DNA of 12,337 nucleotides from an uncultured Eubacterium sp. (GTDB taxonomy: Bacteria > Bacillota > Clostridia > Lachnospirales > Lachnospiraceae): positions 1 through 12,337 of the forward strand of contig CAPAOV010000035.1 in the NCBI GenBank assembly GCA_948579355.1, in the 5' to 3' direction. The notes beneath the pieces were generated by a model. The model was not told the origin of the DNA. It made no database searches and saw only the letters and a program-made list of their open reading frames with translations. Position numbers and translations under genes: made by a program. Positions within the stretch are counted from its first letter, which is position 1, and the number at the start of each line of letters is the position of its first letter. Shown here piece after piece: positions 1-6,616 of the stretch.

Positions 1-156
1 TTCGTAAATGCTTTGCGGAGTACTTTCCCCTGCATCCGGTTTTTCTTTTGTTTTCACTCTCTGCTACATACGTTTATCTTATCAGGCTCCGGTATTTTTT
101 GACAGAGGCGGTGGCAATAAATAGTTTCGCAATAGTGTGTCTTTTTATTTCATCAA
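1..156. other. Left-edge region, no confident gene
   Basis: Nothing here can be called firmly. On the minus strand a frame stays open from a GTG at about 57 to the window edge (19 codons, beginning V-K-T-K-E-K-P). It is preceded by a stop and has no convincing ribosome binding site, so it might be the start of a gene running off the edge or may be chance. A 28-codon minus frame also begins with an ATG that overlaps the stop of the alaS remnant, again without a ribosome binding site. No terminator hairpin with a T-run was found. Confidence 0.3.
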
Positions 157-378
157 TCATTGCACATCAATAACAGCCTTGATGCGTCTGACACCGGCAG
201 AGGCCGCCTGCTCCTTTATAATTTTAAAAGAGACAAGTTCGCCGGTATTTTGGACATGTGGGTCGCCACAAAATCCATCCATATCTACCTGATATCCTTT
301 TTCCAAGGCCAGTTTTGATGCAGATTCAATAGAAAAACCATAAGTATCATACACTTTGAATGCCTACTTCTCCGTCAG
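157..378 (-). pseudogene. alaS: Alanyl-tRNA synthetase remnant with large internal deletion
   Basis: The minus-strand translation shows two AlaRS signatures joined directly. The first is the A-F-K-V-Y-D-T-Y-G-F segment and the helix after it, which in the intact enzyme precede the editing half. The second is the C-G-x-x-H-V-x-N-T-G-E zinc-site segment followed by A-G-V-R-R-I-x-A-V from the second additional (editing-associated) domain. In intact AlaRS these lie roughly 250-300 residues apart. Here they meet at about position 270, between F28 and C29 of the open stretch. Immediately before A-F-K-V, an in-frame TAG (364-366) sits where AlaRS normally has an acidic residue. The preceding codons (L-T-E-K, 367-378) still align with the family's L-S-G-E. 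A stop also follows soon after the second segment. There is no catalytic core, no ribosome binding site and only about 70 codons in total, so this is almost certainly a dead relic. A small expressed AlaX-like peptide is a remote alternative. Confidence 0.75.
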
Positions 379-399
379 TGCCCAACCCGAATTCAAGTA

Positions 400-1143
400 C
401 TAATAACCTCGCTTTATGTATGTCTCATACTCATCGCGAAACCGCTTTTTCATCACCGGCCCCATACTGAGCGGTTCCTTTATTCCTTTTAGATTAATAT
501 ATTGATTGACATAATCAATAGACTCAATATAGGCTATATTGACTGCTGTTCCCTTTAATGGACATAGAAAAATAGAATCTCTGACTTGTTCCAAAAACCG
601 TTTTAACGGCAGGTTTGGAACTTTAATACTTTCCTCGCCTGTGTATACGTTAAGAACTCTGTTTTGATACATTACATATCGGATTTCCTCCACTTCAATC
701 GGATAGGAAATACCATTATTCCTAAAATAAATACGTTCCGGCAGCTTTGATACTCTCTCGCCGCGGTTAAGTATCTCATTTACAATTCTTTTTATCCGCT
801 TCTCATCTATCGGCTTTTCAATATAATCATAGCAGTGTACGCGGTGCAGCAAATCGACTTCCAGTCCTGCTATACTTGTAATGAATACAACTTCCGCCGC
901 TGCACAGGAAGCGCATTCCCTTATTTTCTCCACAAAGCTGATACCCGAAAAATCGTTCCGCTCTTTCGGGCAAAGAATGATGTCTACCAGAAATAAATCT
1001 ATCCGGTGCGTCATTGCGCAGCCAAACGCTTCTCTCTGATTCGCATAAGCAAATACATTAACTTCCTGTTCCAGTGATTTCAGTACCTTAATCAATTTAT
1101 TCCGCGTATATTCATTATCTTCTAATAAAAGTATCTGTTTCAT
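400..1143 (-). CDS. LytTR-family response regulator
   Basis: This is a two-component response regulator of 247 residues that should bind DNA when phosphorylated. The receiver domain fills about residues 1-125: acidic pocket E8/D9, phospho-acceptor D54 in the L-V-D motif, T89/S90 as the switch hydroxyl position, and K110 followed by proline. A LytTR-type DNA-binding domain fills about 140-245, and its C-terminal half carries I-D-Y-V-N-Q-Y-I-N-L. Family members of the AlgR/AgrA/LytR kind usually regulate peptide signalling, bacteriocin or virulence-type genes, but no target is evident here. The start ATG is one base after the stop of the upstream XRE gene (TGA-G-ATG), so translation is very likely coupled. 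No histidine kinase gene is in the window, so its partner is unknown. The stop is followed at once by the alaS remnant, with no visible terminator. Confidence 0.88.
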   Translation of the reverse strand: MKQILLLEDNEYTRNKLIKVLKSLEQEVNVFAYANQREAFGCAMTHRIDLFLVDIILCPKERNDFSGISFVEKIRECASCAAAEVVFITSIAGLEVDLLHRVHCYDYIEKPIDEKRIKRIVNEILNRGERVSKLPERIYFRNNGISYPIEVEEIRYVMYQNRVLNVYTGEESIKVPNLPLKRFLEQVRDSIFLCPLKGTAVNIAYIESIDYVNQYINLKGIKEPLSMGPVMKKRFRDEYETYIKRGY

Positions 1144-1144
1144 C

Positions 1145-1495
1145 TCAATTTTCCAAACTTTCTTTCAGACTCTGAATAAAATATTCTGCCATACGAATCA
1201 TCATTCTCGTTCTTACTTCTTTTGGACTATTGATAAATACCTGCAGTAACATATCCGTATCATCATAAGAATCGTCGGCGGCAAAGTAATTCAAATCAAC
1301 ATTATAGTTCCTGTGAAGCTGTACTGCTTTATCCAATGTCATAAGAGTCTTTCCACTCTCAATCTTCTGATAAGATGACGTTTCCCAATACAATTCTTCT
1401 GCAAATTGCTGTTGTGTAAGTCCACGCTTTTCACGCAATTCTTTCAGCTTTCTTCCTATTTCGATGATTTCTTCATCACTAAGCATTCTTTCCAT
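1145..1495 (-). CDS. XRE-family helix-turn-helix regulator
   Basis: This small protein (116 residues) has a Cro/C1-type helix-turn-helix at about residues 12-66: the start I-G-R-K-L-K-E-L-R, the T-Q-Q-Q-F-A-E first helix and the recognition-helix region ending Y-Q-K-I-E-S-G-K. The C-terminal 45 residues are acidic, then helical, with no domain I recognise, and may dimerise or bind a partner. It has no transmembrane segment. The chosen ATG at 1495 has a GGAG 11 bases upstream, a little far. An ATG three codons later lacks a better site. The GGAG lies in the loop of a short inverted repeat (TGAGT 1500-1504 with ACTCA 1518-1522), which could fold in the mRNA or serve as an operator; this is inference. 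It is coupled to the LytTR regulator downstream and probably works with it. Confidence 0.85.
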   Translation of the reverse strand: MERMLSDEEIIEIGRKLKELREKRGLTQQQFAEELYWETSSYQKIESGKTLMTLDKAVQLHRNYNVDLNYFAADDSYDDTDMLLQVFINSPKEVRTRMMIRMAEYFIQSLKESLEN

Positions 1496-1616
1496 CGTCT
1501 GAGTTACTCCTTTTTTTACTCAATAATAACAATAGCAAGATAAGTAGCGATACAGATTTATTTTCATATTTTTACGAATTTAATTCATGTACAAAGGAAC
1601 GATACTCTTTTATTCC
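1496..1616. other. trpA/XRE intergenic region
   Basis: This 121-base AT-rich gap separates the trpA stop from the XRE gene. I see no strong stem plus T-run terminator after trpA: a GGAAT/GTTCC pairing is short and lacks a T-run. There is no promoter with good -35 and -10 boxes either. The short inverted repeat around the XRE ribosome binding site is the only visible structure. The two regulators may therefore be partly served by read-through from the trp operon, though AT-rich promoters are easy to miss by eye. Confidence 0.4.
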
Positions 1617-2387
1617 TTAAATCATGGCGTCTTTCATTGACTTTACATACCTGCCTATATACTCAGGCGCATCCGTGCCGTATTTTTCAAGCAGCTTAAC
1701 AATCGCCGAGCCGACGATGGCGCCGTCGGAAATGCCCGCCATTTTCTTTGCCTGCTCCGGTGTAGAAATGCCGAAGCCAATAGCGCAGGGGATGTCAGTA
1801 TTCTGCCTTACTACCTCCACAATTGAAGAAAGGTCTGTTTTAATCTCGCTTCTCGTTCCCGTTACCCCGAGGCTGGATACGATATACAAAAAACCTTCCG
1901 CTTCTTTCGCAATCATGGCAATGCGGTTTTCCGAGGTAGGCGCAATCAGCGACACCAAATCAATCCCGTACTGCCTGCAAAGCGGCTGAAATTCCTCTTT
2001 TTCCTCAAAAGGAAGGTCTGGCAGGATAAGTCCGTCCATCTGTACATCTTTGCACGTGGAAATGAAGCGCTCGGCACCATAAGAGAAAACCACGTTGGCG
2101 TATGTCATAAATACCATCGGCACCTCGATATCGCGGCGGAGTTCCCTTACAAAATCAAAGATTTTATCAATCGTTACGCCGTCATCAAGCGCCCTTATGT
2201 TTGCACTCTGGATAACGGGGCCCTCCGCGGTAGGGTCGGAAAACGGTATGCCGAGCTCAATCAAGTCAGCTCCGTTTTCCACAGCGGCGCGAACAGCGGC
2301 GGCAGTCGTCTCCAAATCAGGGTCGCCGCAGGTAAGAAAAGCAATGAATGCCTTTCCGTTTTTGAATGCTTTTTCTATATTACTCAT
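1617..2387 (-). CDS. trpA: Tryptophan synthase alpha subunit
   Basis: TrpA cleaves indole-3-glycerol phosphate to indole and glyceraldehyde 3-phosphate and passes indole through a tunnel to TrpB. At 256 residues from the ATG at 2387, it is a normal length for this TIM-barrel family. The general acid/base glutamate is E44 in E-L-G-I-P-F-S-D-P, and the flexible loop 6 carries S-S-L-G-V-T-G. The phosphate-binding segment C-A-I-G-F-G-I-S is also present. The residue aligned with the second catalytic residue, Asp60 of the E. coli enzyme, is glutamate here (E55, in D-P-T-A-E-G-P); that keeps the acid but lengthens the side chain. The start at 2387 is preferred over an upstream in-frame one at 2423 because GGGGAGG sits 6 bases before it and the family begins near M-S-N-I. 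It overlaps the end of trpB by 8 bases, implying translational coupling. Confidence 0.96.
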   Translation of the reverse strand: MSNIEKAFKNGKAFIAFLTCGDPDLETTAAAVRAAVENGADLIELGIPFSDPTAEGPVIQSANIRALDDGVTIDKIFDFVRELRRDIEVPMVFMTYANVVFSYGAERFISTCKDVQMDGLILPDLPFEEKEEFQPLCRQYGIDLVSLIAPTSENRIAMIAKEAEGFLYIVSSLGVTGTRSEIKTDLSSIVEVVRQNTDIPCAIGFGISTPEQAKKMAGISDGAIVGSAIVKLLEKYGTDAPEYIGRYVKSMKDAMI

Positions 2388-3570
2388 GGATATCCTCCCC
2401 TCTGTAACGGGCAATGGCGGCACAATCTTTGTCGCCTCTGCCGGAAATCGTAATTACAATAATTTTGTCTTTATCCATCGTCGGCGCAATCTTCATAGCG
2501 TGGGCGATAGCGTGAGCCGATTCGATTGCCGGAATAATGCCCTCCATCTTCGCCAGATATTCAAAGGCATTTACCGCTTCATCATCGGTGACAGGAACAT
2601 ATTCCGCTCTGCCAATGTCATGCAGATAAGCGTGTTCCGGCCCTACTCCCGGATAATCAAGCCCCGCGGAAATCGAATACACAGGAGCAATCTGTCCATC
2701 CTCATCCTGACAAAAATAGGACTTCATGCCATGGAAAATTCCGGCTCTGCCGGTGGCAATCGTAGCCGCCGTCTCAAACGTATCGACTCCTCTCCCCGCG
2801 GCTTCACAGCCAATTAACCTTACGTCGTTGTCTTCAATAAAGTGATAGAAAGAGCCGATGGCATTGGAGCCGCCGCCCACGCAGGCAATAACGGCATCCG
2901 GCAGTCGATTTTCTCTGGCAAGGATTTGCTCCTTTATTTCTTGGGAAATGACCGCCTGAAAATCACGTACAATCGTAGGGAACGGATGAGGTCCCATGAC
3001 TGAGCCGAGACAGTAGTGGGTATCGCTGATACGGGAAGTCCACTCCCGCATTGCCTCGGATACCGCATCTTTCAGCGTTGCCGTGCCCGTCTTCACCGCA
3101 ACGACCTGCGCGCCAAGCAGACGCATACGGTAGACATTGAGCGCTTGACGAATCGTATCCTCCTCTCCCATAAAGACGACGCATTCCATCCCCATAAGGG
3201 CGGCGGCGGTCGCCGTAGCTACTCCGTGCTGACCGGCTCCAGTCTCGGCAATCAGCCGGGTCTTCCCCATCTTCTTTGCAAGGAGAGCCTGACCGAGTAC
3301 ATTGTTTACTTTATGCGCACCCGTATGGTTGAGGTCTTCACGCTTGAGATAAATTTTGGCGCCGCCCAAATCTTTTGTCATCTTTGCGGCGTAGTAAAGC
3401 CGTGACGGCCTGCCCGCATATTCGTTGAACAGTTCATTAAGCTCCCGCTTAAATTCCGCATCGTTTTTATAATGGTTATATGCTTCTTCGAGCTCAATAA
3501 CGGCATTCATAAGTGTTTCCGGTATATATTGCCCGCCATGAATGCCGAAGCGTCCGTTTTGATTTGTCAT
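2380..3570 (-). CDS. trpB: Tryptophan synthase beta subunit
   Basis: TrpB is the pyridoxal-phosphate subunit that condenses indole with L-serine to give tryptophan. The protein is 396 residues, the usual size. The PLP lysine is K87 in N-H-T-G-A-H-K-V-N-N. The catalytic E109 lies in E-T-G-A-G-Q-H-G, and the phosphate-binding glycine loop G-G-G-S-N-A is at 232-237. The C-terminal S-G-R-G-D-K-D completes the set. The L-K-R-E-D-L-N-H-T-G form identifies the standard TrpB1 type that pairs with TrpA, not the stand-alone TrpB2. The ATG at 3570 overlaps the trpF stop as ATGA, and a purine-rich AAGGAAG lies upstream. No key residue is missing. Confidence 0.98.
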   Translation of the reverse strand: MTNQNGRFGIHGGQYIPETLMNAVIELEEAYNHYKNDAEFKRELNELFNEYAGRPSRLYYAAKMTKDLGGAKIYLKREDLNHTGAHKVNNVLGQALLAKKMGKTRLIAETGAGQHGVATATAAALMGMECVVFMGEEDTIRQALNVYRMRLLGAQVVAVKTGTATLKDAVSEAMREWTSRISDTHYCLGSVMGPHPFPTIVRDFQAVISQEIKEQILARENRLPDAVIACVGGGSNAIGSFYHFIEDNDVRLIGCEAAGRGVDTFETAATIATGRAGIFHGMKSYFCQDEDGQIAPVYSISAGLDYPGVGPEHAYLHDIGRAEYVPVTDDEAVNAFEYLAKMEGIIPAIESAHAIAHAMKIAPTMDKDKIIVITISGRGDKDCAAIARYRGEDIHE

Positions 3571-4175
3571 AATCTGTCTTCCTTTCTGACAGCGGCAACA
3601 AATGCCGCCATTTTTAATTTATCTTTTACTCCGTCAGTTTCAATGCCGGAGCTGACGTCAACCGCAAAGGGATGAAGCTTGTTTACAGCATTCTCCACAT
3701 TGTCGGGAGCGAGGCCGCCGGCTAGAAAATACGGCCGCCGGATGTTCCGTATCAGCCCCCAGTCAAATACGGAGCCCGTTCCCGCTCCGGAATCGAGTAA
3801 AACATAGTCTGCACTGCTGTTGTCGGCGTCATCAATATCCGCCGCCGACTGAATGCGGAAAGCCCTGATAAGCGGCTTGTCAGTAAGCTGTCGCAGTTTC
3901 TTTATATATTCCTCGCTTTCAGCGCCATGAAGCTGGGCGATGTCTATCGTGCCATTGTCTAACAATCCGGCAACGATTTCCGGTTTTTCGTCGACAAACA
4001 CACCAACGGCCCGAATATCCGGCGAAAGCATTTTCTTCAATTTTGCCGCCTGTTCCGGTGCAAGATAACGGCTGCTTTTCTTGGCAAATACAAAACCGAC
4101 ATATTCCGGCTTTAATTCATTTGCCGCATCAATATCGCAAAATCTGGAAAGACCGCACATTTTTATTTTTGTCAT
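3567..4175 (-). CDS. trpF: Phosphoribosylanthranilate isomerase
   Basis: TrpF converts N-(5'-phosphoribosyl)anthranilate to the carboxyphenylamino-deoxyribulose phosphate by an Amadori rearrangement. The 202-residue TIM barrel starts M-T-K-I-K-M-C-G-L-S-R, with C7 as the catalytic base. The general acid is D128 in L-L-D-S-G-A-G-T-G. L-A-G-G-L at 151-155 and V-D-V-S-S-G-I-E at 172-179 form the phosphate site. The ATG at 4175 fits the family N-terminus better than an upstream TTG at 4199. Its GGAGG (4188-4192), however, is 12 bases away, and an ATGTAG start-stop lies between them at the ideal distance. It is the only gene of the operon separated from its predecessor by a real gap (57 bases), and it overlaps trpB by ATGA at its end. 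Confidence 0.96.
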   Translation of the reverse strand: MTKIKMCGLSRFCDIDAANELKPEYVGFVFAKKSSRYLAPEQAAKLKKMLSPDIRAVGVFVDEKPEIVAGLLDNGTIDIAQLHGAESEEYIKKLRQLTDKPLIRAFRIQSAADIDDADNSSADYVLLDSGAGTGSVFDWGLIRNIRRPYFLAGGLAPDNVENAVNKLHPFAVDVSSGIETDGVKDKLKMAAFVAAVRKEDRL

Positions 4176-4232
4176 ACTACATACTAACCTCCATTCCAAA
4201 GCGGTTTATCGCGGTTTTCAGTCGCCGCTTTT
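4176..4232 (-). promoter_or_regulatory. trpC-trpF intercistronic hairpin and start-stop element
   Basis: The gap contains a perfect 7-bp stem, AAAGCGG with CCGCTTT (4225-4231 with 4198-4204) around a 20-base loop; an inner GCGG/CCGC pairing is an alternative fold. It begins one base after the trpC stop and ends just before the GGAGG at 4188-4192. Five bases after that GGAGG comes ATG immediately followed by TAG (4177-4182), out of frame with the trpF ATG at 4175. The hairpin lacks a T-run, so it is not an obvious terminator. It could stop ribosomes or RNases, while the start-stop could lower or tune trpF translation. The structure is seen in the sequence; the function is inferred. Confidence 0.45.
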
Positions 4233-5015
4233 TTACAATACGCCCCGCAACTGTGCTAGTTTCGTCTTTTTATCTTCCGCTCTCATCAGCGTTTCGCCAA
4301 TCAGCACGGCGTCTGCGCCAATCTGCCGCAGTTTTTCCACGTCCCCAGTGTCGCTCACACCGCTCTCGGAAACAAACAGCACATCGTGGGGTATGCGTTC
4401 GCGAAGTCTGCGGCTGTTGTCGGTATCCACCGAAAAATCCTTGAGATTACGGTTATTGACACCGATAATACGCGCTCCAGCACGTAACGCCATTTCCACT
4501 TCTTTTTCCTCATGCGCCTCGATTAGAGCGGACAGTCCCAGTTCGTCACAGATATTTATATATTCTCTGATTCTGTCCTCATTCAGGATAGCGCAGATAA
4601 GCAGTACCGCCGAAGCGCCGAGCACCCTTGCCTCATAAATCATATATTCATCCACGGTAAAATCCTTGCGCAGGCAGGGGATGGAAACCCGCGCGGCAAT
4701 CTCCTCTAAATACCTGTCGCTTCCGAGAAACCATTTGGGCTCGGTCAACACGGAGATGGCGTCTGCGCCTGCCGCTTCATATTCTTTTGCAATTTGCATA
4801 TAGTCAAAGTCAGGAGCTATCAGCCCTTTTGAGGGAGACGCCTTTTTACACTCACAGATAAATGACATCCCCTCTTTTTTCAGCACCTGTTCAAAGGCAA
4901 AAGTACCTCTGGGAAGCAACAGAGCCTGCCGTTTGATTTGTTCGAGCGGCATTCTCCTTTTTGCTTTTTCTGTACGCTCTGCAGCATAGCTGGCAAGTTG
5001 GTCAAGTATTGTCAT
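4233..5015 (-). CDS. trpC: Indole-3-glycerol phosphate synthase
   Basis: TrpC closes the indole ring, turning carboxyphenylamino-deoxyribulose phosphate into indole-3-glycerol phosphate with loss of CO2 and water. The protein is 260 residues, a monofunctional IGPS, with trpF encoded separately. Family residues are all in place: E55 and K57 in E-C-K-K-A-S-P-S-K-G, K117 in L-R-K-D-F, E166 in L-I-E-A-H, N187 in G-V-N-N-R-N-L, and S-E-S-G at 216-219 for phosphate binding. The ATG at 5015 overlaps the trpD stop as ATGA, with GGAGGTGG upstream inside trpD. The gene ends 57 bases before trpF. Confidence 0.97.
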   Translation of the reverse strand: MTILDQLASYAAERTEKAKRRMPLEQIKRQALLLPRGTFAFEQVLKKEGMSFICECKKASPSKGLIAPDFDYMQIAKEYEAAGADAISVLTEPKWFLGSDRYLEEIAARVSIPCLRKDFTVDEYMIYEARVLGASAVLLICAILNEDRIREYINICDELGLSALIEAHEEKEVEMALRAGARIIGVNNRNLKDFSVDTDNSRRLRERIPHDVLFVSESGVSDTGDVEKLRQIGADAVLIGETLMRAEDKKTKLAQLRGVL

Positions 5016-6043
5016 TGCTCCACCTCCGGACGATTGCTGACTTCAATCAGCTTATGAAGAGTTTCTAACGCTTTTCCAGAATCAATCATTTCTGCGGCAA
5101 GTGCGATACCGGATTTGATATCGTCCGCTTTCCCACCAATATAGAGAGAAGCGCCAGCGTTCAGCAAAACCGCATTTCGCTTGTGGCCTTTTTCCCCATT
5201 GAGGATGGAAAGAACGATATCTGCGTTTTCCTTGGGAGCGCCCCCTCGCAAATCCTCTTTCGTACAACGCGCAAATCCAAAATCTTCCGGCGCAATTACA
5301 TAAGATTTGAACCAACCGTCGCGGATTTCACAAATAGTAGTCGGCGCGCTCATGGATATCTCATCCAGTTTATCCTGACCGTAAACAACCATACCGCGCT
5401 TAATACCAAGGTTAATCAACACCTGTGCCAACGGCTCAACGAGATAGTCGTCATAGACGCCGAGTAGCTGCATCGACGGTGTTCCGGGATTGGTGAGCGG
5501 CCCGAGAATATTAAACACCGTCCGAAAACCGAGTTCCTTGCGGATGGCTCCCACATATTTCATCGAGGTGTGGTATTTCTGTGCAAAAAAGAAGCACATG
5601 CCTGCCTCGCGCAGAAGTTCTACACATCTCGCAGGACTTTGCTGAATGTTTACCCCGAGAGCCTCCAGACAATCCGCTGTTCCGCATTGGGAGGATGCCG
5701 CGCGGTTTCCGTGTTTGGCAACTTTCATTCCTGCTGCCGCTGCGACGAGCGCCGACGTCGTGGAAATATTAAAACTGTGGGCATTGTCCCCGCCTGTTCC
5801 GACAATCTCAAAAAGTTCCATGTCTGTTTTCACTTTCGTCGCATGTGCCCGCATCGCGGCTGCGCAGCCGGCAATCTCATCGGTCGTCTCGGCTCTGGCG
5901 CTCTTCGTGGAAAGAGCGGCAAGAAAAGCGGCGTTCTGCGTCGGTGACGTCTCACCGCTCATAATCTCATTCATAACGTTATATGCCTCATCATAAGTGA
6001 GGTCTTCTTTATTGACAATCTTTACAATCGCTTCTTTAATCAT
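5012..6043 (-). CDS. trpD: Anthranilate phosphoribosyltransferase
   Basis: TrpD transfers the phosphoribosyl group of PRPP to anthranilate, the second pathway step. The 343-residue length is typical. The PRPP/Mg loop G-T-G-G-D is at 82-86, followed by F-N-I-S-T-T-S. The K-H-G-N-R-A-A-S-S-Q-C-G-T-A-D segment is at 110-124, F-N-I-L-G-P-L-T-N-P at 177-186, and the metal pair D227/E228 in D-E-I-S-M. The ATG is three bases after the trpG stop; AAAGGAGAG inside the end of trpG is its ribosome binding site. It is a free-standing TrpD, not fused to the glutamine amidotransferase as in enteric bacteria. It overlaps trpC by four bases. Confidence 0.98.
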   Translation of the reverse strand: MIKEAIVKIVNKEDLTYDEAYNVMNEIMSGETSPTQNAAFLAALSTKSARAETTDEIAGCAAAMRAHATKVKTDMELFEIVGTGGDNAHSFNISTTSALVAAAAGMKVAKHGNRAASSQCGTADCLEALGVNIQQSPARCVELLREAGMCFFFAQKYHTSMKYVGAIRKELGFRTVFNILGPLTNPGTPSMQLLGVYDDYLVEPLAQVLINLGIKRGMVVYGQDKLDEISMSAPTTICEIRDGWFKSYVIAPEDFGFARCTKEDLRGGAPKENADIVLSILNGEKGHKRNAVLLNAGASLYIGGKADDIKSGIALAAEMIDSGKALETLHKLIEVSNRPEVEQ

Positions 6044-6046
6044 ACT

Positions 6047-6616
6047 CTATCTCTCCTTTATAAAATTTTCTAACATCTGTTTTCCGTCCGGCGTCATTAT
6101 GGATTCGGGATGAAACTGTACGCCGTAGATAGGATATTCCCTGTGTTGAACCGCCATTATTTCACCGTCTGTAGTGGCGGCAGTTACTTTTAATTCGTCC
6201 GGCATGGTTCCGGCGTCCGCCGCCAGAGAGTGGTAGCGGGCCACGGGAGCGGTCTCTGGACACCCTTGAAAGAGAGGGCAGTCCATGTCAAATTTCACAT
6301 CTGACTTCTTACCGTGCATCAATTCCTTTGCATAGGTGATGATTGTACCAAAGGCAGCGCAAATCGCCTGATGGCCGAGGCACACGCCGAGAATCGGAAT
6401 GTCTTTGCCGAGCGTGCGGACGACTTCAATAGTCACCCCTGCCCCCTCCGGCCTGCCCGGACCGGGAGAAAGAATAATGCGCTGCGGCTGAAGTGTGCGG
6501 ATTTCCTCTACCGTCATTTCATCATTTCGGATAACCATGATATCCGAATCTATTTCGCCAATTAGCTGATAGAGGTTATAAGAAAAGCTGTCATAATTGT
6601 CTATCAAAAGAATCAT
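6047..6616 (-). CDS. trpG: Anthranilate synthase glutamine amidotransferase subunit
   Basis: TrpG hydrolyses glutamine and feeds ammonia to TrpE. From the ATG at 6616 the protein is 189 residues, the normal size for a stand-alone class I amidotransferase. The N-terminus M-I-L-L-I-D-N-Y-D-S-F-S-Y-N is the family signature. The catalytic triad is C79 in G-V-C-L-G-H, with H169 and E171 in F-H-P-E-S. The oxyanion region S-P-G-P-G-R-P is at 50-56. An in-frame start 20 codons further up lies inside trpE and would add a tail the family lacks. The chosen ATG shares ATGA with the trpE stop and has GAGGAGG upstream. Because folate synthesis can share this subunit in some bacteria, a second role is possible but cannot be judged from the sequence. 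Confidence 0.96.
   Translation of the reverse strand: MILLIDNYDSFSYNLYQLIGEIDSDIMVIRNDEMTVEEIRTLQPQRIILSPGPGRPEGAGVTIEVVRTLGKDIPILGVCLGHQAICAAFGTIITYAKELMHGKKSDVKFDMDCPLFQGCPETAPVARYHSLAADAGTMPDELKVTAATTDGEIMAVQHREYPIYGVQFHPESIMTPDGKQMLENFIKER

Noticed and set aside
1..57. Start of a gene leaving the window on the left (GTG at 57)
   Set aside because: Only 19 codons are visible, without a ribosome binding site or recognisable family; not enough to call a gene.
1596..1616. Terminator after trpA
   Set aside because: The GGAAT/GTTCC pairing is short and has no T-run after it.
2095..2817. 240-codon plus-strand frame antisense to trpA and trpB
   Set aside because: A shadow of strongly supported genes; its composition looks like reverse-strand noise and no motif is visible.
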